Assembly (NCBI GenBank): GCA_946621875.1
Contig: CAMOOX010000016.1
Span: forward strand, 1-25,190
Reading direction: 5' to 3'
Source of the DNA: UBA1738 sp003453455
Lineage (GTDB): Bacteria > Bacillota > Clostridia > UBA1381
Length of the DNA stretch: 25,190 nucleotides
Part shown: piece after piece, positions 1 through 8,998 of the stretch
Layout: every line of letters starts with the position of its first letter
Position numbering within the stretch: the first letter of the stretch is position 1
The notes under the pieces: generated by a model
Databases searched by the model: none
Told to the model about the DNA's origin: nothing
What the model saw: only the letters and a program-made list of their open reading frames with translations
Position numbers and translations under genes: made by a program

Positions 1-210
1 AAGATAGATGTTGAGGGCGGCAACACCGGTACAGACGCGTGGCAGATACAGGTAGTGAAAGAGGGAATTCCAACAGGACTTTTGTCCATTCCTTTAAAAT
101 ATATGCATACTCTCGTAGAAACTATTAAAGTATCTGATGTTGAAGCTGTTTGTGACCTTGTTACAGCATTTGCAGACGAACTTTCGGAGGAGGAATGGAT
201 ATGCTGTTAA
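1..210 (+). CDS. M42 family aminopeptidase, 3' end only (partial)
   Basis: The reading frame is open from the first base to a TAA at 208-210 and encodes 69 residues. They match the C-terminal end of the M42 glutamyl/leucyl aminopeptidase family. Visible are the GGNTGTDAW segment, equivalent to GGTDAG in the two following paralogues, and the SIPLKYMHT segment, which carries the last metal-binding His of the family (IPTRYIHS and LPCRYIHS in the neighbours). The upstream three quarters lie outside the window. The stop overlaps the next gene by 16 bases, so the two are probably translationally coupled. It is likely a cytosolic, dinuclear-metal peptidase that trims short peptides; specificity cannot be read from this fragment. 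Confidence 0.85.
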   Translation, partial: KIDVEGGNTGTDAWQIQVVKEGIPTGLLSIPLKYMHTLVETIKVSDVEAVCDLVTAFADELSEEEWICC

Positions 211-1214
211 AAGAACTTACAAATCTTTCAGGCGTCAGCGGAAACGAGAAAAAGGTGCGCGAATTTATCATTTCCCAAATTTCCGATTATTGCGACAAAA
301 TAGAAATCGATTCAATAGGAAATATTATTGCCCTGAAAAAGGGCAAACAAGATAAGAAAGTTATGCTTGCGGCGCATATGGACGAGGTCGGATTTATTAT
401 AAGCGATATAACCGATAAGGGATTTTTGAAATTTAAGACTGTCGGCGGAATAGATACGCGTACAATCCTGGCAAAACGCCTTAAAATCGGTGAAAATGAG
501 GTTTTGGGCGTAATAGGAATGAAAGCAGTACATTTGCAGAAAAAGTCCGAAAGGGACAATGTGCCTGAAATTCGTGACCTTTATATCGATATTGGGGCAA
601 AGGATAAAGAAAGTGCTGAAAAATTAGTAAGATTGGGTGATTATGCGGTATTTGACACAGAGTACGAAAAGCTTGGAGAGAATACTGTAAAGGCAAAGGC
701 AATCGATGACCGTGCAGGGTGCGCAGTTTTGATAGAACTTATGAAGAAGCCGCAAAAATATGACACATATTTTTGCTTTACAACGCAGGAAGAAGTGGGA
801 CTAAGAGGCGCAAGGCTTGCAGCGTATAAAATTAAGCCGGATATTTCCTTGGTAATAGAGGCAACCTCATGTAGTGATGTTTATGGATTTGAGCCTTATG
901 AGAGCGTAACAAAAATGGGTGCAGGTGCGGCGGTCACCTTTATGGATAGGACTACAATAGTAGATGATACTCTCCGTAAAAAGATTTTTGAAATGGGAAA
1001 AGCAGCAAAAATTCCCGTTCAGTATAAAAGTTCAACATCAGGCGGTAATGATGCGGGGCGTATTCATATTAGCGGAGAAGGTATTAGAACGGCAGTAATA
1101 TCACTGCCGTGCAGATATATTCATTCCTGCGCATCAGTTGCATCGCTTACTGATTTTGCGGCAGTCAAAAATCTTGCAGAGTTATTTTTAGAAAGAATTG
1201 ACGAGGTGTTATAG
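195..1214 (+). CDS. M42 family metallo-aminopeptidase (second of three in tandem)
   Basis: A 339-residue protein of normal length for M42 peptidases, which form large cytosolic complexes and remove N-terminal residues from short peptides. Family motifs are in order: AAHMDEVG (first metal His and the following Asp), KAIDDRAG (bridging Asp), TTQEEVGLRGA (catalytic Glu and adjacent metal Glu), VIEATSCSD, and LPCRYIHS (last metal His). Where the downstream paralogue has Asp in AVDVTD, this copy has Glu (VIEAT); I believe Glu also occurs in this family, so I do not call it inactive. The ribosome site GGAGGAGG at 186-193 serves either ATG 195 (spacing 4) or ATG 201 (spacing 7 from AGGAGG), so the true protein may start two residues later. 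It overlaps the partial upstream gene and abuts the next one directly. Confidence 0.92.
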   Translation: MDMLLKELTNLSGVSGNEKKVREFIISQISDYCDKIEIDSIGNIIALKKGKQDKKVMLAAHMDEVGFIISDITDKGFLKFKTVGGIDTRTILAKRLKIGENEVLGVIGMKAVHLQKKSERDNVPEIRDLYIDIGAKDKESAEKLVRLGDYAVFDTEYEKLGENTVKAKAIDDRAGCAVLIELMKKPQKYDTYFCFTTQEEVGLRGARLAAYKIKPDISLVIEATSCSDVYGFEPYESVTKMGAGAAVTFMDRTTIVDDTLRKKIFEMGKAAKIPVQYKSSTSGGNDAGRIHISGEGIRTAVISLPCRYIHSCASVASLTDFAAVKNLAELFLERIDEVL

Positions 1215-2180
1215 ATGGAACTTTTGAAAAAATTATCCCTTTGTTATGGTCCTTCGGGAAGAGAGCAAGGCATAACAGAGCTTATAAAAAGCGAGTTAAA
1301 CGACTTTGCAGATGAGATATATACCGACAATTTGGGAAATCTTATTGCCCATAAGAAGGGAACCGGCAAAAAGATAATGTTTGCCGCACATATGGACGAA
1401 ATTGGTGTAGTAGTAACATTTATAGATGATAATGGATATCTGCGTTTTGCCGATGTAGGCGGACTTTATACAAAATATCTGCACGGAAAGAGAGTTGTTT
1501 TTGCAAACGGTACAGAAGGAGTTGTTGGCTCGGAGCCTAAAAACGATAAAAACAGCCTTCTTAAAATGTATATTGATATAGGAGCAAAAACAAAAGAAGA
1601 AGCCGAAAAATCAGTGAATGTGGGGGATATGGCGGTATTTTGCGGAAACTTTACCGAGCAAAACGGAATAATAATAGGCAAGGCACTTGATAATAGAGCA
1701 GGGTGTTTTGCACTTATTGAGGCATTAAAACAGGTAAAATCTGAAAATGACCTGTATTTTGTATTTACTGTTCAAGAGGAGGTAGGCCTTCGTGGCGCGC
1801 GTACAGCGGCGTATGCGATAAACCCGGACATGGCGATTGCAGTTGATGTAACAGATACAGGTGATACGCCAAAATGCGATAGAGTAGCGGTAAAAATGGG
1901 TGCAGGTGCTGCAATAAAGGTTATGGATTATTCCGTGATATGCAGTAGTGAGGTTAAGAATTCTCTTTTGGCACTTGCAGAAAAGAATGGTATAGCGCAT
2001 CAGCTTGAAGTGATGACAGATGGCGGAACGGATGCAGGAGTTATCCATTTTGCGCGCGGAGGAGTTAAAACCGGTGGAATTTCAATCCCCACGAGGTATA
2101 TTCATTCGCCGTCAGAGATGATAAAAAAATCTGATTTAATTGATGTGATAAGTCTTATAGCTGCTTTTGCCGGGGTGTGA
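1215..2180 (+). CDS. M42 family metallo-aminopeptidase (third of three in tandem)
   Basis: A 321-residue M42 peptidase beginning at the base after the previous stop, with GAGGTG at 1203-1208 as its ribosome site. The full set of metal and catalytic motifs is present: AAHMDEIGV, KALDNRAG, TVQEEVGLRGA, AVDVTDTGDTP, GGTDAG and IPTRYIHSP. It is clearly paralogous to the preceding gene, sharing the same start pattern (LLKKLSLCYGPSG versus LLKELTNLSGVSG) and the same motif spacing. Three different M42 genes in one operon suggest subunits with different specificities, possibly in a mixed assembly (inference). No terminator hairpin is obvious between its stop and the following regulator gene. Confidence 0.93.
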   Translation: MELLKKLSLCYGPSGREQGITELIKSELNDFADEIYTDNLGNLIAHKKGTGKKIMFAAHMDEIGVVVTFIDDNGYLRFADVGGLYTKYLHGKRVVFANGTEGVVGSEPKNDKNSLLKMYIDIGAKTKEEAEKSVNVGDMAVFCGNFTEQNGIIIGKALDNRAGCFALIEALKQVKSENDLYFVFTVQEEVGLRGARTAAYAINPDMAIAVDVTDTGDTPKCDRVAVKMGAGAAIKVMDYSVICSSEVKNSLLALAEKNGIAHQLEVMTDGGTDAGVIHFARGGVKTGGISIPTRYIHSPSEMIKKSDLIDVISLIAAFAGV

Positions 2181-2237
2181 AGTTTTTTCTGTGAAATCAA
2201 TTTTTCTATGGTAAATAAATATGTAAGAGGTAAAGGA

Positions 2238-2801
2238 ATGTCCAAATTTACAAAAACGATAATTATGCAGACCTTCTTAAAATTACTGAACGAGAGGTCT
2301 TTTGATAAAATCACTGTAAAAGATATAGTAGAAGAATGCGGTATAAACAGAAATACTTTTTACTATAACTTTAAAGACATATATGATTTGGTTGATGAAA
2401 TTTTACAAAGAGAGATAAATGAAATTGTTGAAAAGCATAAATCATTTAATCTTTGGAGTGAGTGCCTTTTATATGCCACCAATTTTGCCATAGAAAATAA
2501 AAAGGCGATATATCATCTTCATAATTCGGAGAAAAAACAACAGCTTGACCGATATTTGGAACGCGTTTTATACGATGTGATAGCAGGTTTTGCCGAGGAA
2601 AAGTCGGAAGGAAAAAATGTAAAAAAAGATGATATAGATTTTGTTGCAAAATTTTATTGTTACGCACTTTCAGGCTTATTAAATAAATGGCTTGATGACG
2701 GTATGAAGGAGGATATATATAAAATAATCGGGAAAACAGGGATTATGCTTGACAGTAATATTGAAAAAACACTGGACTTTTTATCAGAACATAACATTTA
2801 A
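2238..2801 (+). CDS. TetR/AcrR-type transcriptional regulator
   Basis: A 187-residue one-component regulator. The N-terminal 50 residues form a TetR helix-turn-helix: the segment KITVKDIVEECGINRNTFYYNF fits the recognition-helix region, with the family's hallmark T(F/Y)Y(N/H)F end. The remainder is a helical ligand-binding and dimerisation domain without a motif I can tie to a ligand. ATG 2238 was chosen because AGAGG at 2226-2230 lies seven bases upstream; an in-frame ATG at 2208 has no ribosome site. It sits just upstream of an MMPL transporter, the commonest kind of TetR target, so control of that transporter is a reasonable guess. A strong terminator separates the two genes, so they are not one transcript by default. 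Confidence 0.9.
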   Translation: MSKFTKTIIMQTFLKLLNERSFDKITVKDIVEECGINRNTFYYNFKDIYDLVDEILQREINEIVEKHKSFNLWSECLLYATNFAIENKKAIYHLHNSEKKQQLDRYLERVLYDVIAGFAEEKSEGKNVKKDDIDFVAKFYCYALSGLLNKWLDDGMKEDIYKIIGKTGIMLDSNIEKTLDFLSEHNI

Positions 2802-2814
2802 TATAAATTCAGAC

Positions 2815-2857
2815 AAAAACAGCTTTGTGTACGAATTTTCGTCACAAAGCTGTTTTT
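2815..2857. terminator. Strong bidirectional rho-independent terminator
   Basis: A perfect 15-bp inverted repeat: AAAAACAGCTTTGTG at 2815-2829 and its complement CACAAAGCTGTTTTT at 2843-2857. The loop contains a further ACGA/TCGT 4-bp helix, with T2830 left as a bulge. The A-tract on one side and the T-tract on the other give both strands the stem-plus-U-run shape. It lies 14 bases after the TetR stop and 60 bases before the MMPL start, so it ends the TetR transcript. Confidence 0.9.
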
Positions 2858-2917
2858 GACGGTTTAAAAAGATTGGGGTTAATGATAAAATAATATGATA
2901 ACATAGGGGGTGTTTTT

Positions 2918-5365
2918 GTGAGTAAGAACAGTAAAAAGAAATCGGCAAACCAAACATTTATGGTTAAACTGTCCCGAATAATTGTTGATAAAAGAAATAT
3001 TGTATTTTTTGTATATATATCCGCCATTATTTTTTCTTTTTTCTCATCCAAATGGGTTTCAGTCTGCAATGATTTGACTGCGTATCTTCCTGAAAATACA
3101 GAAACAAGACGCGGTCTTACCGTTATGAATGACGAATTTACCACTTATGCCTCGACTAAGGCAATGCTAATAAATATCACATATCCTGAGGCAGAGGCAG
3201 TATGCAAAGATATAGAGCAGTCAGAATCTGTGAGGATGGTTGATTTTGACGATACAGAAAGTCATTATAAGGACGGCTGTGCGCTTTTTGATATCACTTT
3301 AAACTGCGAAGAAGGCACCGATGATATGAAAAAGGGATATGCAGAAATGCGTGAGCTTTTAAAGGATTATGATGTGTATTTTAAAGACAGTTATGCTGAT
3401 GATTCCGAGTCACTTGCGTCCGAGATGAAACTTATAATTGCGGTTGCCGCGCTTATTATTTTTTTAGGGCTTTTATTTACTTCGCAGTCATATATGGAAA
3501 TCCCTGTTATAATAATAACATTTATTGCGGCGGCAATTATTAATAAAGGCACAAATTACTGGTTAGGCGAAATCTCTTTTGTATCAAATTCTGTAACAGG
3601 AGTCCTGCAGCTTGCACTTTCCATAGATTACGCAATTATTATGATTCACCATTACAGCGAAGAACGGGAGAGTTACAATCAGCACGATGCCGTAGTATAT
3701 GCACTTGCAAAATCAATAGTTGAAATATCCGCAAGCTCGCTTACAACGATTTCGGGACTTTTGGCGCTTATGTTTATGCAATTCTCAATAGGCTTCGATT
3801 TGGGACTATGCCTTATAAAGTCAATATTTTTCAGCCTTTTATGCGTATTCACGCTTATGCCCGGACTTTTAATGATTTTCGGCAGCTACATAGATAAATC
3901 AAAGCACAAAAGCTTTGTACCAAATGTATCATTTATCGGAGATGTCGTTTATAAATTAAGATTTATTGTTCCTCCGCTTTTTGCCATGGTAATAGTTGCG
4001 GCGTTCTTCCTTTCGTCAAATTGTCCGTATGCTTATGATTTGTCATCTTCCACAACAGACAGAAAAAACGAAACTCAAATCGCAAGTGAAATGATAGAGA
4101 GTACCTTCGGAAAATCTAATCTTGCAGCGCTTATAGTTCCGTCAGGAGATTATGATAAAGAAAAACGGCTTGAAGAGGTATTAAGCAATATGGAGGCAGT
4201 TGAGAGCGTTACGGGAATAGCCAGTGTAGAGGCAAAAGACGGTTATGTACTTTGCGATAAACTTACACCAAGACAATTTGCTGAGCTTACAGGTATAGAT
4301 ATTGATGTTTCCAAGCTTCTTTATACGGTCTATGCGGCAGATAAGAAGGAGTACGGCAGACTTGTCGGAAATCTTGAAAGCTTTGGGGTACCGCTTTTGG
4401 ATATGTTTATGTTTGTTTACGATTTGAAACAGGACGGATATGCAAATCTAAATGATGATTTGTCTGATAAGTTAGATGAATTATATGTAAAGCTAAGCAG
4501 TGCAAAAGAACAGCTTTTGGGAGATAATTATTCGAGAATACTGTTAAAACTTAACCTTCCCGTAGAGGGCGAAGAAACCTTTGAATTTATCGATAAAGTT
4601 CATAATACGGCAGAAAAATATTATGATGAGGTATATCTTGTAGGAAATTCGACAAGCAGCTATGATTTGAAAAAATCGTTTAAACGGGACAATATTGTAA
4701 TATCAATACTTACAATACTGTTTGTAATAATAGTTTTATTTTTTACATTTAAAAGCGCAGGGCTTCCGATACTTCTTATTGGAGTTATACAGGGAAGTGT
4801 CTGGATGAATTTTTCAATTCCGTACATTACATCAAAACCGTTATATTTTTTGAGTTATTTAACTATAACTTCAATACAAATGGGTGCAAATATCGACTAT
4901 GCGATAGTCATTTCCAACAGATATATGGAAACAAAGAAAACTATGCCTATAAAAGAGTCTATGCGGGATACAATTAATTTCGCATTCCCGACGATATTTA
5001 CTTCGGGAGCAATTTTAGCGTCGGCAGGTTTTTTGATAGGAAAGCTGTCCACAAATCCGTCAATAGTTTCCATTGGAAAATCGCTTTGTATCGGTACACT
5101 TATGTCTATGTTTTTAGTTATTATGGTACTTCCCGAAATACTGCTTTTGGGAGATGCAATTATTGAAAAAACAAAGGTCAAATTACCTGCTCCTGAGATA
5201 GTACGGAAAGAAACGGGACGGTTTATCGTAAACGGCAGAGTCAGAGGATATATAAACGGATTTGTTGACGCTGATATTAAAGGAATTGTGCGTGGAGAAA
5301 TGCGTGCAAATGTAAGTATAGACAGCATATCAAAGGAGGAGAATGGAAATGAAGAAGATAAATAA
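2918..5365 (+). CDS. MMPL/RND-superfamily membrane transporter
   Basis: An 815-residue polytopic membrane protein with the duplicated RND layout. There is a first transmembrane helix near residues 27-46, an extracytoplasmic loop to about 165, a bundle of helices, a second large loop at about 365-590, then a second bundle. The paired signatures SIDYAI (Asp237) and NIDYAI (Asp660) are the Asp-Tyr positions used for proton coupling in MMPL/RND pumps. The start is GTG 2918, served by AGGGGGTG at 2905-2912. The substrate is unknown; family members move lipids, peptides or hydrophobic compounds. The cytosolic tail (about 771-803) has an unusual alternating Gly/Val/Ile pattern. The next gene overlaps its 3' end by 17 bases, implying coupled translation and a shared job. 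Confidence 0.9.
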   Translation: MSKNSKKKSANQTFMVKLSRIIVDKRNIVFFVYISAIIFSFFSSKWVSVCNDLTAYLPENTETRRGLTVMNDEFTTYASTKAMLINITYPEAEAVCKDIEQSESVRMVDFDDTESHYKDGCALFDITLNCEEGTDDMKKGYAEMRELLKDYDVYFKDSYADDSESLASEMKLIIAVAALIIFLGLLFTSQSYMEIPVIIITFIAAAIINKGTNYWLGEISFVSNSVTGVLQLALSIDYAIIMIHHYSEERESYNQHDAVVYALAKSIVEISASSLTTISGLLALMFMQFSIGFDLGLCLIKSIFFSLLCVFTLMPGLLMIFGSYIDKSKHKSFVPNVSFIGDVVYKLRFIVPPLFAMVIVAAFFLSSNCPYAYDLSSSTTDRKNETQIASEMIESTFGKSNLAALIVPSGDYDKEKRLEEVLSNMEAVESVTGIASVEAKDGYVLCDKLTPRQFAELTGIDIDVSKLLYTVYAADKKEYGRLVGNLESFGVPLLDMFMFVYDLKQDGYANLNDDLSDKLDELYVKLSSAKEQLLGDNYSRILLKLNLPVEGEETFEFIDKVHNTAEKYYDEVYLVGNSTSSYDLKKSFKRDNIVISILTILFVIIVLFFTFKSAGLPILLIGVIQGSVWMNFSIPYITSKPLYFLSYLTITSIQMGANIDYAIVISNRYMETKKTMPIKESMRDTINFAFPTIFTSGAILASAGFLIGKLSTNPSIVSIGKSLCIGTLMSMFLVIMVLPEILLLGDAIIEKTKVKLPAPEIVRKETGRFIVNGRVRGYINGFVDADIKGIVRGEMRANVSIDSISKEENGNEEDK

Positions 5366-8300
5366 ATTTTTATCGTTAATGCTTTTGATGACATTTATTT
5401 TGGTTCTGCTTTCCCCTTGTATGACCGTTTTGGGAGCGGATACAGTCAAAATTTCAACTGCCGAGGATTTTTTGCAATTTGCAAAAAACTGCAAAAAAGA
5501 CTCTTGGTCTAAGGATAAACGGGCAGAGCTTATTTGTGATATAGATTTTGCCAAAACAGAGTTTAAGTGCGTGCCAACATTTGGCGGACACTTCAATGGA
5601 AACGGATATGCAATAAAAAATGTAAAGATAGAGGACAAAGGCTCGTATAAGGGAATTTTCAGGTATATTCAAGCTGATGGCGTTGTGGAGAACCTGACAG
5701 TTTATGCAAATGTTGCACCGAGCGGAAGTCAAAAATTTATTGGCGGAATTTGTGGGGAAAACAGCGGAATGATTAATAATTGCGCTTTTACGGGAGAGGT
5801 TTCGGGAAGCGCGTCTGTCGGCGGTATTTGCGGCTATCAAAAGGAAAGCGGAAAAATATCTGACTGTATATCTTCGGGAACAGTAAGCGGAAATAGTTAC
5901 ACAGGCGGTATCTGCGGACAGAATTACGGGACTTTGGAAAACTGCACAAATGAGGCTTCTGTAAATGCTGAAATTTCCGAGAGGGGAAAATCTATTCAGG
6001 ATATTGACTTAAATATTGATTTAAAAGAAACCGATAAAACCGAATTGTTAGATGCAAATACTGATACAGGCGGAATTTGCGGTTATTCAAAAGGGAAAAT
6101 CGCATACTGCACAAATAAAGGAGATATAGGATATAAGTCGCTCGGCTACAATACAGGCGGAATTTGCGGAAGAAACGCAGGGAGTATAACAAATTGCGAA
6201 AATTACGGCAGGGTAAAAGGCAGAAAAGACATAGGCGGAATTTGCGGTCAGGCTGAGCCCTATGTTTTGCTTGAATATTCTGGAGATGTAGCAAGCAGAA
6301 TAAGAATTGTTATGGCAAATCTCCGATATATTTTACAAAGAGGAGCGTCTTTTGATGACGCAGAACTTTCCAAAAGCATTGACGATGTAGGAAATTCCGT
6401 GAGCAGTATGGCAGATAATACCGATTCTCTTATAAACGGAATAGCGGACTATGCGGATGAGGCGGCAGATACCGCAAATGATGTTGTAGACAGAATAAGC
6501 TCGGCAATGACGCAGTCAAAAGGCGCTTTTGATAATATTTATAATGGAATGACAAAACTTTCGGAAGGTCTTTCGGCTCTTAAAGAGGGTGGCGAATATG
6601 TGAAATCTGCGATAGATGCGATAAATGCAGATGACAAAGGCAGAAATTCTACAGATTTCAAAAACGCGAATAAGTATTTAACAAAATCTCTTGACGAAAT
6701 GTCAAGAGGACTTTCCGATTTGGACTCGGCAATAGTATCACTCGGAGTGGAAACGGATAACCTGCAAAAAGCGGTGGAAGACCTAAAAGATGCGTTAAAA
6801 AATCATAAAGATGCAGAGGACGAGTTTTTAAAGATTTTTGGCATATTACAAAATATACAAAACGGATATTCGCAAGCGGGAGGCTCAATAAGCGATATTG
6901 CATCTGCAATTTCAGAGCTGCAAAAAAACGGTTATACGGTATTGCCGAAAGACGCCGTTGAAAATATGGAAAGTATTGCAAAGAGTTATATTGAAATCGG
7001 CAAGGCTATATCAGGACTTGCCGATGCCATGCTAACATTTTCCGATGGACTTGATATAATGTCATTAAGACGGGGTATGGCGCTGACCCGTCACGGCTTA
7101 GACGACCTTTCTACTTCACTTTATTATTTTAACAGAATTATCAAGAGAATTGAAAATGTGCCTGAGGCAAAGGAAAATGCTTCGGACGCTATTGACAAAA
7201 TAAATGAAGGAATGGGTTATATAACCGCAGGAACTGAGGCGCTTTCACTCGCTGCGAAAGAATTGAATGAAGCTGCGGAATCGGTAGAAAATGAAGGATT
7301 TAAGCATTTGCCCAAGCCGTCTGACAGTCTTTCAGAGAATATTGACAGTCTGCACGGCTCAATAAGTGGATTCCGCAATGGATTTGAAGATTTACGCGGT
7401 GAATTAAGCGGACTGAAAAACAGATTAAGGGATGATGTTTATGATACAACATATGAACTTGAAAAGCTATCCGATATATTGTATGACGCATACAGTGAGA
7501 GCCTCAATATGAGCCGAGATGATGTCACTCAGGATATATCGGATTATGATGACGGAAAAAATCCTTTGGGGAAAATTGAAAACTCAACTAACTACGCAGA
7601 TGTAGAGGGAGATATAAATGTAGGCGGAGTTTGCGGACAAATGGGCATAGAATATGATTTTGACCCTGAGGATGATGTAAAAAAAGATGGTGATAAATCC
7701 CTTGAATTCACTTATAAAACCAAATGCGTTTTAAGACGCTGTGAAAATGAAGGGTTTGTTACTTCAAAGAGGGATTGTTGCGGCGGAATTTGCGGGAAGA
7801 TGGATTTAGGAAGCATAATATCCTGTGGAAATTATGCCGATGTAAAAACAGAGAGCGGAAATTATACGGGAGGAATAGCAGGAAGCTCCGATACAGTTAT
7901 AAGGAACTGTGCCGCAAAATGCACTATTTGCGGCGGTGATTATGTAGGAGGAATAGCAGGTAAAGGCGAAAAAATTTCCAATTGCCGTACAATAGTAAGT
8001 ATCAGAGAATACGGAGAATTTAGAGGAGCAATAGCCGGTTTTGCGGATACAAAGAATTTATCCGGGAATTATTTTGTTTCAGATGAGCTTGGCGGTGTTG
8101 ATGATATAAGCTATTTAAATGTAGCTGACGAATGTAGTGTGGGAGAATTTACTTCCTTTGTAAAGTCTGATTTTGACCGTGATGTGGAATTTAAGCTGAG
8201 CTTTGAAGCAGACGGGAAAGAAATTTTTGAATTGACATTTAATTACGGAGATGATATTACCGACCAAATCCCAAAAATTCCGAAAAAGAGCGGTTATTAC

Positions 8301-8798
8301 GGAAAGTGGAGCGATTATGATTTTTCACACGCCGAATATGATGCAAAAATTACAGCCGAGTATTATCGCAATATGGATATTATTTCTTCCGATGAAAAAA
8401 GGGACGGCGGAAAAGCTGTAATTTTGGTATGCGGTGCGTTTGATCAAGAGTCAAGCGTTTCATCTGCCGAAAATCGTAATATCGGAGGAAAAATAATAGA
8501 TGCAAGAGATGTTGAACTTATAAATTGTTTTGCAGATAAATACGAAATCAGATATCTGCCAAAATCAGAAAAGAATGTTAAAATTATGGTTGATTACGGC
8601 AAGGGAAAACAAAATGTTTCTGCCAGAAAATACGGCAGTTATCTGCAATTTACAGTACATTCACCAAATTTCACGGTTTATGAAGTGGAAACAAGCTATG
8701 TTTGGGTGTTTGTTTTTGTGATTTTAATTTTACTTTTGCTCGTTTTTGCGTATTTTGTATTTAACAGGAAATTCGGATCTATTAAAACAACTACTTGA
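5349..8798 (+). CDS. Exported, membrane-anchored GLUG-repeat protein with long helical insert
   Basis: A protein of about 1149 residues. The N-terminus is a signal peptide (KKINKF, then a hydrophobic stretch, probable cut after VLGA at residue 30). A single C-terminal transmembrane helix (VWVFVFVILILLLLVF) is followed by a short basic tail, so the bulk faces outside. GLUG-like repeats with a GG(I/V)(C/A)G core occur near bases 5743, 5820, 5905, 6069, 6157 and 6235 and again near 7623, 7782, 7870 and 7950. Each usually has a second Cys (xNCxN or SDC). Between the blocks, bases about 6295-7590 encode some 430 helical residues with repeated LxxG/LxxxL spacing, reminiscent of YhgE/Pip-type ectodomains. 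Near 8190-8370 is a small GYYGKW...AEYY module like bacterial surface repeat domains. ATG 5349 was chosen over 5343 because AAAGGAGGAG at 5332-5341 is then correctly spaced. It is probably a partner of the MMPL protein; function unknown. Confidence 0.8.
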   Translation: MKKINKFLSLMLLMTFILVLLSPCMTVLGADTVKISTAEDFLQFAKNCKKDSWSKDKRAELICDIDFAKTEFKCVPTFGGHFNGNGYAIKNVKIEDKGSYKGIFRYIQADGVVENLTVYANVAPSGSQKFIGGICGENSGMINNCAFTGEVSGSASVGGICGYQKESGKISDCISSGTVSGNSYTGGICGQNYGTLENCTNEASVNAEISERGKSIQDIDLNIDLKETDKTELLDANTDTGGICGYSKGKIAYCTNKGDIGYKSLGYNTGGICGRNAGSITNCENYGRVKGRKDIGGICGQAEPYVLLEYSGDVASRIRIVMANLRYILQRGASFDDAELSKSIDDVGNSVSSMADNTDSLINGIADYADEAADTANDVVDRISSAMTQSKGAFDNIYNGMTKLSEGLSALKEGGEYVKSAIDAINADDKGRNSTDFKNANKYLTKSLDEMSRGLSDLDSAIVSLGVETDNLQKAVEDLKDALKNHKDAEDEFLKIFGILQNIQNGYSQAGGSISDIASAISELQKNGYTVLPKDAVENMESIAKSYIEIGKAISGLADAMLTFSDGLDIMSLRRGMALTRHGLDDLSTSLYYFNRIIKRIENVPEAKENASDAIDKINEGMGYITAGTEALSLAAKELNEAAESVENEGFKHLPKPSDSLSENIDSLHGSISGFRNGFEDLRGELSGLKNRLRDDVYDTTYELEKLSDILYDAYSESLNMSRDDVTQDISDYDDGKNPLGKIENSTNYADVEGDINVGGVCGQMGIEYDFDPEDDVKKDGDKSLEFTYKTKCVLRRCENEGFVTSKRDCCGGICGKMDLGSIISCGNYADVKTESGNYTGGIAGSSDTVIRNCAAKCTICGGDYVGGIAGKGEKISNCRTIVSIREYGEFRGAIAGFADTKNLSGNYFVSDELGGVDDISYLNVADECSVGEFTSFVKSDFDRDVEFKLSFEADGKEIFELTFNYGDDITDQIPKIPKKSGYYGKWSDYDFSHAEYDAKITAEYYRNMDIISSDEKRDGGKAVILVCGAFDQESSVSSAENRNIGGKIIDARDVELINCFADKYEIRYLPKSEKNVKIMVDYGKGKQNVSARKYGSYLQFTVHSPNFTVYEVETSYVWVFVFVILILLLLVFAYFVFNRKFGSIKTTT

Positions 8799-8939
8799 TT
8801 TTGCATTCTTACACGAATGAAAAAACAGCCATAAGTCGATAAATGTGTGGGTTTGGAGCTAATTATGCATGTGGCAGCATAGCCGAGATGTATCTTATAT
8901 TTGTTTTTCTGCGTTTTTTTTTATTTTTGTGAGAATGTC
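8799..8939. other. Intergenic gap upstream of the microcompartment operon
   Basis: This stretch between the GLUG protein and the operon promoter holds no convincing gene. A weak CATTC/GAATG hairpin flanked by T and A runs lies near 8806-8826 and might end the upstream transcript, but it is not a classical terminator. A short TATGC-8 bases-GCATA inverted repeat sits at 8864-8881. I see no catabolite-repression (cre) consensus. Confidence 0.4.
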
Positions 8940-8968
8940 TTGACTTTTGATTTTTTTTATGATATTAT
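8940..8968 (+). promoter_or_regulatory. Sigma-A type promoter with extended -10, heads the microcompartment operon
   Basis: TTGACT at 8940-8945, a 17-base spacer, then TATTAT at 8963-8968, preceded by TGA at 8960-8962, which gives the TGN extended -10. Transcription would begin near 8975 and run into the HAD gene starting at 8999. The element closely resembles the second promoter at 13493-13521 in spacing, -10 and TGN extension, suggesting the same holoenzyme reads both. Confidence 0.75.
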
Positions 8969-8998
8969 ACGAAGTAACAGCGGATAAGAGGTGTGCAT

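Noticed and set aside
195..1214. Inactive middle M42 copy because of the Asp to Glu change in VIEAT.
   Set aside because: Glu can bind metal in that place and all other metal and catalytic residues are intact.
4897..5394. Long minus-strand open frame of 165 codons opposite the 3' end of the MMPL gene.
   Set aside because: It lies wholly opposite recognisable membrane-protein sequence, has no ribosome site of note and no family features; it is a shadow frame.
8806..8826. CATTC/GAATG hairpin after the GLUG gene considered as a rho-independent terminator.
   Set aside because: The stem is five base pairs with a bulge and the following run is A rather than T on the + strand.
8864..8881. TATGC-8 bases-GCATA inverted repeat upstream of the operon promoter, as a possible operator.
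   Set aside because: Only five base pairs, about 60 bases upstream of the -35, and no second copy near the other two promoters.
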